A DNA stretch of 64,000 bases. Source: Cryphonectria parasitica EP155. Lineage: Eukaryota > Ascomycota > Sordariomycetes > Diaporthales > Cryphonectriaceae. This document shows positions 32,631 through 44,190 of this stretch, in pieces; position 1 is the first letter of the stretch, and every line of letters begins with the position of its first letter. Below the pieces are notes generated by a model. That model was given only the letters and a program-made list of their open reading frames with translations. It was not told where the DNA came from and did not search any database. The stretch spans positions 2,294,001 to 2,358,000 of the forward strand of contig NW_024468909.1 in the NCBI RefSeq assembly GCF_011745365.1, written 5' to 3'. The translations under genes and the position numbers were made by a program.

Positions 32631-33304
32631 ATGCCTACTGACAATCAAGATGCTCAGGATGAGAGGCCCTCTTCTCCCGGCCGCGGGCGTACCAGCACTA
32701 CCTCAGAGGCTGGACCATCCAACCAAGCCCCTCTGCGAGAAGGCAGCTCGATGAGTCGGGGTCGAACTCGCAGAATAGAGGTGGAATATACCGAGCCTCC
32801 TCGAGACCCTGATGGGTACAATACCTCCTCGTGCGCCCCCTCTTTAACTTCTCCCCACCGCCCCCTCCATATATCATCTTGCACTCCTATACCCTTCTCC
32901 TTGTTATACCAAAACCCTCAAGCAGCCCCCAGATAACTAAGTCCGCTAACCTTTCCTCCAGACCCGAGGACTATGTCTATGAAGACGGCCTAGGCGGCTA
33001 CGCCCCACGCAAACCCGATAGCGCATCCTCCTCAGCGCCGGGCCACTACCAGACCCGCATGCTGAGCGAGCCCCAGATGACGCTGCCCGGTGCCGAGTTC
33101 CTGCGGCACAGGGACCAGGAGGCCAGGGCGCGAGCGGCCGAGGCGAGCAGGGAGGAGAGGGAGTACCACCGCCAGCAGGCTTCTATGCAGGCGAGGGAGC
33201 CTGGGCGGAGGCGCAAACCCGATCCTCATTATCATCCAGCTAGATCGCGTACCTCGACGACCCAGCGTTCGAACGAGGACTGGGGTTGCTGCGTCGTTCT
33301 CTAA
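32631..33304 (+). CDS. Small disordered protein with C-terminal CaaX box
   Basis: Two exons (32631-32815 and 32962-33304) join in frame across a 146-nt intron to give 175 residues. The start ATG follows CCACC. Residues 1-60 are polar and Arg/Ser/Pro-rich (SRGRTRRIEVEYTEPPRD). The second exon begins PEDYVYEDGLGGYAPRK and runs into a charged helix with REEREYHRQQ. The protein ends GCCVVL, so the last four residues CVVL form a CaaX prenylation motif. A terminal leucine favours geranylgeranylation, and the extra cysteine just before could be palmitoylated. No enzymatic domain is visible. A membrane-attached adaptor role is inferred from the motif alone. I do not recognise a named family. Confidence 0.78.
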
Positions 33305-33638
33305 AGGCGCTCGACGGAGGGGTCATCTTCCGTCATGGGAGAACATAGGCGTTGTAAATACGTTCCGAGGTCGTGGGTGGCAAGGCGAGCCAGTCTCAGA
33401 GGACTCATGGTGCTGCTATTGGTTGCCGCATTGTAAGCGCTCATTCACTGATTCATGGTTGTAGAGGGTTCCAATGATTCTTGGTATGCATCGTTATGAC
33501 GACCGATCTAGTCGCCCACTTGAGAGTAGAAATGAGGTTGCTTAAGTGGAAATGATCTGATTTGCATTCATCGACATGGATTTTGTGAACCTATACTGTA
33601 GCCACCACAGAACTCCTCTAGGACCGTCTAACGCGCAA
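33305..33638. other. Short spacer between convergent genes
   Basis: 334 bases between the stops of the CaaX-protein gene (+) and COPI delta (-). No feature seen. Confidence 0.6.
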
Positions 33639-35414
33639 TTACTCGATTTCGTACTTGTCTGCGACAGACTTGATCTCTTTCGAGAAAGTCACATCCTCGT
33701 TCATCTCGATCAGCGTAACAGAGGACACCTAAGAATGTAATTAGCAAAGAGAAGTTACTTGTTTATGACCGAAAAAAAGAAAGGAGAAGAAAACAAAATA
33801 TGAGGGCGGTGATCTTACGTCGACATCCACAAACGGTGTGGTCTTGGAGAACCGGACCTGCATTGGGAAGAACTCATTCTCGTCGTCTGCCTGGGCCTCG
33901 AACTCGAAAGCACCATTGGAATTGTCCTCGTCCACTGTGCCGATGGTCCACTCCACGCTGTCGCCGGTCACGTCATACGTAGCATCGAAACTTGAGATAG
34001 TAGGCTCGCTAGTCGCGTATGGAATAGTGACGCTGACATCCTTGAGCGCGTCACCACCGGTCAGTTCGTACTCAACGGTCATGGTATAGGTACCATCAGT
34101 GCCCTTGTTGACCCAAACAGTGAAGCTGATGGGCAGCGCGCTCGTGTCATCTGTCTTGGGCGTGGCACGCCACCGGAGCACACCAACAGACTGGTTGACA
34201 GGGAAGCCTCGATCAACCTTGCTCATCTGGATGACCTTGGAGCTGTTGAACAGGTTCCGGTCCACGTTGGGGTGAGTCCTGAACTGTGCGCCATGGGAAG
34301 GCTGTGCGCTCAAGTCGAGCTTGACCTTGGTCAGGGAAGGATCGGATATCCGCAAATTCAGGTCGCCGCTGACTGCGATGGATTTGACAGCGCCTTCTCT
34401 TGAGATGTGGGCACCAATCGTTTCAGAGATGGTGACATGTATGGCATCACGGTCCAGAGTTGTAGAAATTCGTGGGGCGGGCGCTTCTGCTGCAACAGGA
34501 GATGCCGCTGCCGGAGCGATCAAAGGGCTGTCATCCACCTCATGGCCCATCTCGCCCCGCACCCGCTCAAACATATCGGTGGTCTTCGACTTCTTGCCGA
34601 GCTGCATTCCCTTGCCCTTGGGCGCGGCGAACTTGGACTTGTTCTTCTCAGCTTCGTACGAGTCGTAGGTATCGGTAACAGCGGGTCGGGTAGGTGGTGT
34701 GTAGGTTGGGTACACAGGCGTTCTGGGCGCATTGCCCATGCCACCCATCCCGCGAGCGTTGCGGGCCGATTCCTTTCGCTGCATCTCGAGTTGCTTGGCT
34801 TTCCTCTTCCGTTCCTCGGTGGCCTCCAATTCTTTGTTCTGTCAGGAGGTATGTTAGCCCGGCCGTATTCCGGGCCCCAAACTTCACAAGATGGACAACA
34901 TACCCGGGCAATGATCTCCTGGATGCGCTCCTCGTGACTCTCCATTTCCAGGAAGGTCTTGATCTGGCTGATCGTCAGGTTCTCCCTGTACCCCAGCGTC
35001 ACCAGCTCGTCAAATGCGCTGAGCAGCTCGTATGCATTCTTGAGGATCTCCCTCTCATCCAGGCTCTTGCAGGTGCTGGTGACAACTTGGGCGAAGAGGT
35101 GTAGCGAGTCGATGTCTTGAAGGATATTGGACTGGCGGTTGGTGATGAGGACCATGTAGAGCTCATCCAGGGGTTGGTAGACGAAGCGGACATTGTCCTG
35201 TTCGACAGTTGTATGCTGAGTACCGCTGTCGGCAAGTTTGGGAAACGAGGCGAGGAGAGCTTCGATACGCGACCTGGGCATCTCGCGGAACTGTCGAGAG
35301 AGGACAGCTTTGCCCCCGCGGGTGCAGATCGATGCTGCGAGGACAACCTGGGCCATGCAAAGTCAGTACATTTGTGGTGCCATTTCGTTTGGTATCAATG
35401 GGGGCAAATACCAT
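33639..35414 (-). CDS. RET2: Coatomer (COPI) delta subunit
   Basis: Four exons (35414-35412, 35347-34904, 34838-33819, 33728-33639) give 518 residues, close to yeast Ret2 and animal archain. Delta is part of the COPI F-subcomplex that coats Golgi-to-ER retrograde vesicles. Exon 1 is just the ATG codon; splicing yields MVVLAASICTRGGKAVLSRQF, the conserved N-terminus. An alternative unspliced start at 35356 would give MAQVVLAAS and is less likely. The longin-like domain spans roughly residues 1-140. A charged linker (ATEERKRKAKQLEMQRKE) follows, and the mu-homology domain runs from about 255 to the end (SVGVLRWRATPKTDD, FPMQVRFSKTTPFVDVDV). The last exon supplies VSSVTLIEMNEDVTF and ends ADKYEIE. 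It is divergent from the acidic-protein gene. Confidence 0.95.
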
Positions 35415-36157
35415 TTTGAATCTGCTACCGTATCCGGGAAGGGAGCGTTATCGCAGCTGGGAAGGAAGATGCTCGTCTGCCGGTTTGAGAGCGACGGAAT
35501 GGAGTTTGTGGTCGACCGCAGTTACCAGGTATGCTATGAATTGGGGCTTGTTGATGCCAGCTAAGTCGTAAATGTGGCCCGTGCTCCTTTGCGCCTGGCA
35601 GGCACAGGACAGTGCATAAGCTTGATTTTAGTAAGCTCCAGAGCTTCCTTTCATGCGCGTCGGGACTTTCTTCCAACACCGCCAAATAACCTCTTCATCC
35701 ACATCACATCGACCTGGGATATCAACCACCCTTTCTGCTTCAGTTCTCTCACCTGCCATACTCAGTGACTCATTACCTTGAATATTGCGATACCTTCTCC
35801 GGGTTGCATCATCATCACTGACCCTTCAGGGCAGCAGTGCGAAGCTTTCTCCCCCCTTCCTTTCCAGATCCTTCACCTTAGCCGTGGCTTGACAACTTCA
35901 CTCAAACCCTTTCACCTACTCAATCTTACCTGATTCTTCTGGGACAGGCTTTGCCTACCACTACTCCAGAATTTACGCAACTGTTAAGATCTCTCTTATC
36001 TGCGAACTACCTCAACATAAGCGCCATGCCAACCGCTGCCTGCCCGTCCAACTTGTAAGCATTTAACGGGCAGCAGAAACACCTTTTGATCGGCCTACCA
36101 AACCATTATTGTCTTCGTAAACAACACTTTACGTATCTGAGAAACAACTGCAACACC
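35415..36157. promoter_or_regulatory. Divergent promoter region (COPI delta / acidic protein)
   Basis: 743 bases upstream of both genes. The right half is pyrimidine-rich (CTTTC, TTCTC runs), as in many fungal 5' leaders. No other coding feature is supported. Confidence 0.5.
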
Positions 36158-38692
36158 ATGGAGGCTGCAGCAGAAGAGCCACCGCATCATACTCCTGACC
36201 AAGAGATCGGACACGGCAACGATCTCAATGACACTACTCAAGACGACGAGTTTGATTTCGAGATCGGTGGCGGCGACGATCTGGGCGGCCTTGGAGAGGC
36301 TGACACCGCAAGGGATGATCTAACCAACCCGCCCGACAACGTCGAGGCACAGAACGGCGATTCGTACACGTTGAATCCACAAGAGGGAGTGCCGCCGGCA
36401 TCGAACGTAGAATCTGATCATGACGCCGGTCTCGAATTCGGCCACGAAGCCGTCGACCTAGCGATTTCCGATTTTGATGCCTACGCTGGACAAGACGAAT
36501 ATGCCCAGGATGCCCACGATGGTGGTCTCGGCGAACCTGAAGCCGTTGATCAGGATGAGAATCAAGATGGTCGTACCAAGGAAGAAGACGGCTCTCACGA
36601 AGGAGTCGATTACGAGGAGACAGCTGGCGAATTCGAGGGACTCGACCCTGTCGAGCTTGATTTGGAAACAACCCACGATCTCTTGAATGCTGCGACAAGT
36701 GTCGATGGCATTCAAAAGGGAGTTGGTTCACAGGAGCCCGCCCACGATACTGATCCGATCGAGGACCGAGCCGAGGCAAGGATAGACACTGTCCAGGATG
36801 CACAATACCTTGCAGAGACGGCCGACGATGGTGAGAGAGCTGAAACGCTTATTGACGGCGATCACCCTCAGGATGCAAGTGTTGCAGGCGAGGCAGAGGG
36901 CAGCAACGTCAACTCTGATGCGGACACGTCGCTGGCCGTAGACTACCACACGACCGAGGTTGCTGATACCTCTCTGAACGAGTCCAACTGGGATACTGAG
37001 GATTTGGAAGGGGATAAGGACCTCAACTCCAACGTGTTTCCAAATGTGACGGTCTCGTACCAGAAGCAGGAGTATTTCCTCTTTGGAGGGGCTGCCGATG
37101 AAGACCCCAACACATACTTTCTTAGTGATGTTGATCTGCTTCAACAGCCCCTATCCGAGTTCCTCAGCAACATTCGCGACGTCATTTCTTCTGAGGTGGA
37201 ATCTGACCAAGAAATCTTCCTACAAGTCGACGGTCTTGGCCTCGAATTTGGCGAGTCCACAACGCAGGATTTCCTCGACCAAACCACGTTCGCTCAGATC
37301 ATAGAGGTGAACAAGAAACTGGTTCAGCACGATGGTGGCTCTCGGTCGCCCGAGCTATTCGTCTACCTCAGTACGCGATCAAACCCTTTACACCGGTTTG
37401 CGGATCTCGTGGAAGGCGCGGACGAGGGCCGGGGACTCTCGCACTTTGAGAAGTACTACGAGGATGCCTCTGGAAATGCCTCTGCCACCAATGAAGCAGG
37501 CCCGGAAGGATTGTCTGATGATCTCATCTCCGACGATCTGTCGCTTGACGATGCCGAAGACGACGAGGGTGAGGCGGCAATGGATGAAGCAGCTGAACAC
37601 TATGAAGTGGAGCAGAGACGCAACCCGTTCCAAGTTGTTGAAGATCCAGAACAATCGACTGTCGATGCATCTGGCTCTGGCAGTGCGGAAGAGGATACAG
37701 CCGAGTACGACGCCGACGCACTTGATCCCGAGGAGGCTCATATCTTTGATGCGGTCGTAAATGCCGGCTCTGCACTCGAGACTACAGATGGACATGAGAT
37801 ATCTGTGGCCGATATCATAGAAGATGATGCGTCAGCAGCAGGCCATCTTGATGCCCAGGTCCTAGAAGTGATGCATGAGGTGGAGCGTCAGAATGGTGAC
37901 GGCCTGTCAGCTGGCAGCGAGAATCGCGAGATGACACACGAGGCCGAAACGCTGGTTGATCTGTCCCAGGAGGGACAAGAAGGCGTTGATGGTGAGGACT
38001 CTTTTTCTTTGCCAAGTATATGTGCAGAGCCGAAACTGTGTTTTTGCGACGACTGCTTGTCCCTGGATTCTCTTTCTGTTCAGGACGCTTCAGCCAGCCC
38101 TGACGCCATCACACGTTCTGTTTTTGATTCAATCACTGAAGAAGAATGGGATCGTCTTATGTCTGATACTCAGGAAGGCATCGCAGCAGCTAACGAAATT
38201 ACTCAAGATACCGCAGCCAATACGGCCGAAGACGACGACTATCTGGACCTCGGCAACGAAGGCGATCTTTTGGAACCTGCAAATTACACCGACACGAGCA
38301 ACGGCGCGGCCATACATAATGATACCTCGCGACAAGTTTCCGATAACTCGAGTGCAACAGCAACCCTTGACGGAGAGGACAGCGCGCATGGAGAGGATGC
38401 AGCTATGGCTCAAGGCTCTGCATATCCTACCAACGGCCCAACTCAAACCGACCTTGGGACTTTCTCAAACGATGTGGACGAGATCGATTGGAATCATGAC
38501 GAGGACGACGAAATTGGCGTTGCGCATCCAAACCCGACCAACCTCTCTCCTTCGAGCCTCTCTGCAAAGAGAAGCAGACAAGCAGACGAGGTCGTTGATG
38601 GTCCGGGCGATGAGAATGGTGCGTACCCACTCTGGTTCTCTCTAGATGCGCGTACTAATTTTGTACCAGCCGCCAAGCGCCGTCGCACTTAG
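36158..38692 (+). CDS. Large acidic fungal protein of unknown function
   Basis: The ATG at 36158 (MEAAAEEPPHHTPDQ) is the first in frame; upstream frame has only TTG. A 51-nt intron at 38619-38669 contains a TACTAAT branch site and keeps the frame whether spliced or not; spliced length is 827 residues. Residues 1-285 and 455-800 are Asp/Glu-rich and probably disordered. A folded-looking core at about 290-440 contains NVTVSYQKQEYFLFGG, FLQVDGLGLEFGE and NPLHRFADLVEGADEGRG. A cysteine cluster (CAEPKLCFCDDC) lies near residue 625. After splicing the protein ends AAKRRRT, a possible nuclear-localisation signal. The layout suggests a nuclear acidic scaffold or histone-contact protein, but that is inference. 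I cannot name the family. Confidence 0.82.
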   Translation: MEAAAEEPPHHTPDQEIGHGNDLNDTTQDDEFDFEIGGGDDLGGLGEADTARDDLTNPPDNVEAQNGDSYTLNPQEGVPPASNVESDHDAGLEFGHEAVDLAISDFDAYAGQDEYAQDAHDGGLGEPEAVDQDENQDGRTKEEDGSHEGVDYEETAGEFEGLDPVELDLETTHDLLNAATSVDGIQKGVGSQEPAHDTDPIEDRAEARIDTVQDAQYLAETADDGERAETLIDGDHPQDASVAGEAEGSNVNSDADTSLAVDYHTTEVADTSLNESNWDTEDLEGDKDLNSNVFPNVTVSYQKQEYFLFGGAADEDPNTYFLSDVDLLQQPLSEFLSNIRDVISSEVESDQEIFLQVDGLGLEFGESTTQDFLDQTTFAQIIEVNKKLVQHDGGSRSPELFVYLSTRSNPLHRFADLVEGADEGRGLSHFEKYYEDASGNASATNEAGPEGLSDDLISDDLSLDDAEDDEGEAAMDEAAEHYEVEQRRNPFQVVEDPEQSTVDASGSGSAEEDTAEYDADALDPEEAHIFDAVVNAGSALETTDGHEISVADIIEDDASAAGHLDAQVLEVMHEVERQNGDGLSAGSENREMTHEAETLVDLSQEGQEGVDGEDSFSLPSICAEPKLCFCDDCLSLDSLSVQDASASPDAITRSVFDSITEEEWDRLMSDTQEGIAAANEITQDTAANTAEDDDYLDLGNEGDLLEPANYTDTSNGAAIHNDTSRQVSDNSSATATLDGEDSAHGEDAAMAQGSAYPTNGPTQTDLGTFSNDVDEIDWNHDEDDEIGVAHPNPTNLSPSSLSAKRSRQADEVVDGPGDENGAYPLWFSLDARTNFVPAAKRRRT

Positions 38693-41600
38693 GTGGACGG
38701 TTGGTCTTTGACACTCATTCACCGTATCGACATCAAGCCTGCGACATACAATGTCAAAGATTAGGGAGCAGTTGTAGTTCATCTGCACCCTCACTCTCCC
38801 CATACCTGATCCTGAATTTATCCCCGTAGTTTTCCCCCCTTTCCCCTCCTCCCCTAGCTCTTGACCCTGAAGAGCAACAATGGAGCACGGCTCGACGACG
38901 GCGACAACAACAACAACAACAACAGCAATAACAGATTTACACCACGACCGAGCGTCTTCATGGATATGGAAGGTAAGTGAGTTTGCGGCTGAAAAGAAGA
39001 CAGCATCGACTGGTATTCGAACAGGACACAGAGTCCTAGCTCCTGACAATAGTGTTGAGCATCGCCTTGCCCCCCTTCACGACATTAATCATGCGTCTGC
39101 GTGTCTGCGGCGGAAGAAGAACAAAAGAAAGGAATTCAGTGATACCCTAACTTCAGCAATTACTTGGTTTGCGATGATCTGGAGATGGCTGGAGCCTTGG
39201 AGCTGAGGCGGACCTGGGTATGACACCTGTACACTACCTCGTATATTTCTGGAGTCGTTCATGGCGGGCAAGACTCGAATCACGGGGCGACGTGATTCAT
39301 GCAACTGATGGCCTATTCGGGATCCTCAGTCGCCGTGCGGATGTGGACGGGTCATATTCTGCTCTCCCAAGCAGTGAGGCTAAGTATCTTGCACATTTTT
39401 CTAACCTGCGAGGTGCAATGCGCCTATCGAGCATGTTGAGGTGTGTACAAGGGACTGGGCTGTTCTCGCTGGGAAGGCATTGCAGTGGAATGGATTGCGG
39501 GGGCGGCCTTGATGGTGAGCGTTGAAGCGGGTTCGCGAAATCTCAAGATCTGGCCACAGTTGTGGCGATTTGTAGAGCAGCAGTTTTGTACCCAAAATCT
39601 GAAGAGATAAACCTAGTTCAAGTCAACGCAGCGAGGCCGATTTCAGTGCCTGGCCCTGGGCCAACGTCTCTAATGGCCTAATCTGAGAATTACTTCGTCT
39701 TAGGACACATGAACAGGACGCGGCAGCTGCTATGTGTGGAAAGGCTGGACACGCTGAGAAGACCGCTCCTAAGGGAGCTAGGATGTGGCGGTCCGGCTCA
39801 AATGAGGAACGCAGGTTAGCAGCTCATTCCACTGCTGACGCGTTGGCCGCAAATTGGGTGAGGCTGAGGCTGAGCCAATTGTCGAATCGGAAAATACTGG
39901 GTGGATGCCACAAACGCCACCAGAGAACACACAAAGTAAGCTTTTCCCCCGGCTGTCCCCTTGACCTCCTTCTGCTCTACAATACTTACTACCCAGGCGT
40001 GCGTGCCCAGGAGAGGGCTTCAAAGAATCAATAAAGTGTGGGATGTTTCCCCTTGTCCCTGTCTGACGGACGATCGCTATCCCCCCAATGTTTCGTGGAC
40101 GGACCTCGAACGTTGCAGTTATATCCGATATACATATTACAGCATGCAGAGGTACTTGATGGGGGGGTTAGGGTGTTTCAACTGCGGCCGTTGGCCGGCG
40201 ACACACTTTACCGGCCCTTTCTGTTGCACAAAGTCATGCTGGAGGAGGTTTTAGCATGTCAACTTATCAGCTGGAATTGTCACGAGGATAAGCAGGAAGA
40301 TGCTGATCTTGTAGGTGTTTCGTAGTGGGGTCCCGGGCGCAAATTGGCCAAAACAATCAAGCTTCATACGCCACCCCTTATCAGCAGTATGAATCGACCT
40401 GCTCAAGGGACAACAAGCCAGTTAAGTGTGACTATGGCAACATGTGTTGCTACGACTCGAGTCAGCCCAGTCTTCTGCAAGTCATTTGAGAGAAGCCATC
40501 GTGAAGTAGGCTGGCGCCACATATAACATGGACCTGGCCGTGGTGGGCTTTACATTCACCAAACCCAAGAGATCTACCGAAGTCATCATACATCTGACCA
40601 GAGCTCTCGTTGGCTCAAAATATCAGAACTCCTTACGGATCTTATTGTTCTGTTGGGCATCTTAAACCATAAGCGGTCGGAAAGCTCAGAGGAGGAAGTG
40701 TGCAAGATTGCCGGTGACCTGAAGCGCGTTGAACTGGATACCAAGGCCGTCCAGTATTTTCTCAAGGGTACAGTTGTATCACAAATGTCAATATCTATGA
40801 TATAGAGAAGACGAGATTGATGTTGATGATCTCGAAGGCCTGAACCCACCCCCCCCCCAGGCAAATGGAAAACAAGAACAGTACCTCGGACTGCTATTAG
40901 TAGCTAAAGTTTATCCTTGAGATTGGGCAGAGATGTCATTTGGAACCTCTGTTGAACTCGAGCCAGCTTTGTACTGCCACTGATGTAATAAGGAGATGCG
41001 ATAACCTCCCATCTGAAGCTGCAGGATGATGACTTAGGCGTTCAGAAGACCAGTGTGTGGTGGTTTAGCTCCAGGTATCTCAAAAATTGACTCCAGAAAC
41101 AATGTGGAGGACGTGCGAGGCCTGATGGCCGAAACATAGCAAGTACTATGTAACTGCTTCATATGCAGCAGACAGACCTGCTGCCAAACATGGCTGGCCG
41201 CTCGTATTCAAACTTGGAAGAGGGCCCCTGAACTGGGCTTGCTGCTGGCTGAGAGTGAGGCGGGCCAGATTGGACTTACTCAGATACTAACAGCTCGTGG
41301 TAGCCCCTCCTGCTGAGTCTAGATAGAGGACAAGGTAGCGCCTGATGCAGGGCCCAAGGCCACAGTGCCGGACACGCACGATTAGGTGAGGGCAGGTCTG
41401 CTAGCCAGGTGCCAGGGCACTCGGGGCGTGAATAGCCAGGGGTTCTGCCCGGGGGACCTACATACAGTGGAACCCACAGGCGGCAGCGACAGGGGCCCTG
41501 CAACTGCCCACGGAGGGACGACCAGTAACAGTAACGCCTTTGGGAGATCCGAAACCTTTGGGGTGCTGCGACACACGATGGTGACATGGCCTCGATCCGT

Positions 41601-42446
41601 TCCAAAAGGAGTCTGATCGGGGATCCCTGTCCAGACCATCCAATTTTACCAACAGATTTTCGAACCCTGCCAAGGCACAACGTGCCCCTACACCCACCAC
41701 TGTAGTGGTACATGCCATGGTAGTTAGTTAGTGTGCACACGCCCAGCCCGCCCTTGGATCATACTAGAGAGGAGGAGATGCCTTCTAACACAGGCGCCGA
41801 TAGAATTAACGGGGCCCTCTTCTTTTCTCTCCCACTCTCCCTTTCCCTTCCTCTCACTATCACTCACTCTCCACCAAAGCACAGGCCAGACAGCTAGACA
41901 GGCAAGGCAGTGCACGTCCCACTTTTCTGTCTTCCGGCCTGTTGAGATTTCCGAAAGGGAAACATCCTGACCGAGAACTATCAGTTCCCTCCCCATCCTG
42001 GATTCGATACCATCACCACCCACATCCTCCTTCTCCTCCACTAACAGCAAAAAGACGACACCTTTCCCCAACCACGACCCCTGGCCAGATCACCCTCATA
42101 CCAACGACACACCCCGTCGCACCTGACCTGCGGATCGTCAACGACCTGACCCTGCGAAACGGACACGATTTCCGCAGCAGCCCTTTTCTTTCCTCGTTCG
42201 ATCCCGGCGGTGCATGTGTCGTTATTGAGGGCAAAAGACGGACGATCTTCCCACAAAGTCACCTTTCCTTCTTCTTCTCGCCAGGCGCGAGCGTGCCAAC
42301 CTCGTCCTCCACGTGTCAAACCCGCCCCAGGTTTGCTCACCACTCCTGGGCCCCGCGCCCATCAATCGCCAGCCTACACGCATCGCACGATCTTTTCAAT
42401 CCCTCGGGCACAGGCGGCGCCTAGCTGCTGTCACGCTCCTTTCAAG
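38693..42446. other. Longest gene-poor stretch in the window
   Basis: About 3.75 kb with no supported gene. Microsatellite-like CAA/ACA triplets occur near 38,900-38,930. At 40,529-40,800 two adjacent frames hold coding-like text: an ATG frame starting MDLAVVGFTFTKP, and a second frame with SELLTDLIVLLGILNHK and EEEVCKIAGDLKRVELD. Together these look like a broken helical domain. A C(9) run follows at about 40,850. Positions 41,800-42,446 are pyrimidine-rich leader sequence for the magnesium-transporter gene. Confidence 0.45.
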
Positions 42447-44190
42447 ATGATGTTGGAAGAGAAGTACGACATCCCTTACTCGCTTACGCTCGGCGCAGGA
42501 CAGCTGGCGGCCTGCCTGTTTCACTCCTTGATAGCAACGAGAACATTCGCGCTGATGGATTTTCCTTTTCGCGCTGCAGATACATCGGCCTGGGACTGGC
42601 CATGACGTCCAGTTTAGCCATCGGTAGGTTTGATACCGCCCCGAGCCGCCATACTTTTGTGTAGAAGTCGACTGTAGCTGACCCTTTTCCGACTTTGCAG
42701 GCACGAGTTTCGTCATAACGAAAAAGGTACCCACATACCACCCACCCATACGAACCCTCCTCCATCGAGCTCGAGCAAACCTCATACATCATACCGACGC
42801 CCCCGGCGTATACTCAATCAATGGCTGACCGTATCCCTGTAGGGTCTCAACCAAGCGGAAGAGAGGCACGGTTTTGAAGGCGATGGCTTCATATACCTAC
42901 GAAACCCGATGTGGTGGGCCGGTATATCCACACGTGAGAAACCCCCCCCCCCCCCCCCGACTATAGTCAACCGATGGATCTGTCCGGGACGAGGCTTGGG
43001 AATCTGCTGACCTCGGGAACGCAACAGTGGTCATCGGCGAGATATGTAACTTCGCAGCATACGCCTTCGCACCAGCCATCCTTGTTACACCACTGGGTGC
43101 ACTGTCTGTTTTGATAGGCGCAGTACTGGGATCATACTTCCTCAACGAGGAGCTGGGGATACTAGGAAAGCTGGGGAGCGCTATCTGCCTCATCGGTGCC
43201 GTCATTATTGTCCTTCATGCTCCGCCAGATGAGGATATCGAGACCATCGAGACGATCCTCTCGTATGCGCTGAAGCCTGGTGAGATCCGACCGCCCACGC
43301 CGTTCCGACAGCGACGCCCCGTGGCTAACTCTTGTGGCTTAAGGTTTCCTGATCTACGCAATATCGGTGACGGCCTTTTCCGTATTCATGATCTACAAGA
43401 TCTCGCCCGTCTATGGAAAGCAGAACCCGCTTGTCTACCTCAGCATCTGCTCCCTGGTGGGATCAGTCTCAGTCATGGCCATCAAGGCTTTTGGTATCGC
43501 CCTGAAGTTGACATTTGCCGGTCACAACCAGTTCACACATGCCTCGACATATGTGTTCATGATCATTACCGCAGTGTGCATCCTGACGCAGATGAACTAC
43601 TTCAACAAGGCACTCAGCCAATTCCCAACCAATATGTTTGTATCCCAGGTAATCCATTGTATCCCGCAAATCACCGTGCTGACCCTGCTCTCGACAGCGT
43701 CAACCCCCTCTACTACGTCACCTTCACGACGGCAACCCTGTGTGCGTCTTTCATCCTCTTTAACGGCTTCAACACCTCGGACCCTGTCAACACGCTCTCG
43801 CTCCTGTGCGGTTTCCTCGTCACCTTCACGGGTGTGTACCTTCTGAACCTCTCGCGTCGCGACCCGAATGGCTTTAAGATGATCTCGGGGCGGGGCGGCA
43901 ACGATGCCATCGGCACGGATATGGTCTCGCAGATCCAGACGCGCATGAGCATGGAGGCGCGGCGCAGCTTCGGGACGCGGGGAAGCACCGACCGCGAGGG
44001 CCAAGGCCTGATTCGGGCGTACGACGAGGAGGCGGCTGCCGAGTTCGGGCTCACAGACCTCACGGAGGACAGCGATGACGAGGGCAGCAGCGGCCGGATG
44101 CCGCATCAGAACGGCTCGGCCGAGCCCAACGGCAATGGCAAGACGAAGACGTCGGCCGAGATGCAAGCGCCTAAGTCAGGGGAGAGATAA
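42447..44190 (+). CDS. NIPA-type magnesium transporter (DUF803)
   Basis: Seven exons give about 406 residues. The start is ATG ATG at 42447 (MMLEEK), which splices into YIGLGLAMTSSLAIGTSFVITKKGL, the highly conserved first span of NIPA proteins. Further blocks are WWAGISTLVIGEICNFAAY, APAILVTPLGALSVLIGA and FLNEELGILGKLGSAICL, then FLIYAISVTAFSVFMIY. Nine hydrophobic spans are expected for the family. The penultimate intron probably uses a GTTTGT donor near 43,636, giving FPTNI-VNPLYYVTFTTATL, which restores conservation that the nearby GTAATC donor would break. An intron near 42,940 contains a long C run. The C-terminal tail is polar. The family moves Mg2+ across plasma or endosomal membranes; substrate here is by homology. 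Confidence 0.92.

Noticed and set aside
36086..36157. Upstream extension of the acidic protein
   Set aside because: The frame is open but starts with TTG; the ATG at 36158 in ACACCATGG context is the better start.
37991..38083. Possible intron in the acidic protein (GTGAGG...TTCAG)
   Set aside because: Removing it would put a stop in frame shortly after, while reading through keeps the cysteine-rich segment.
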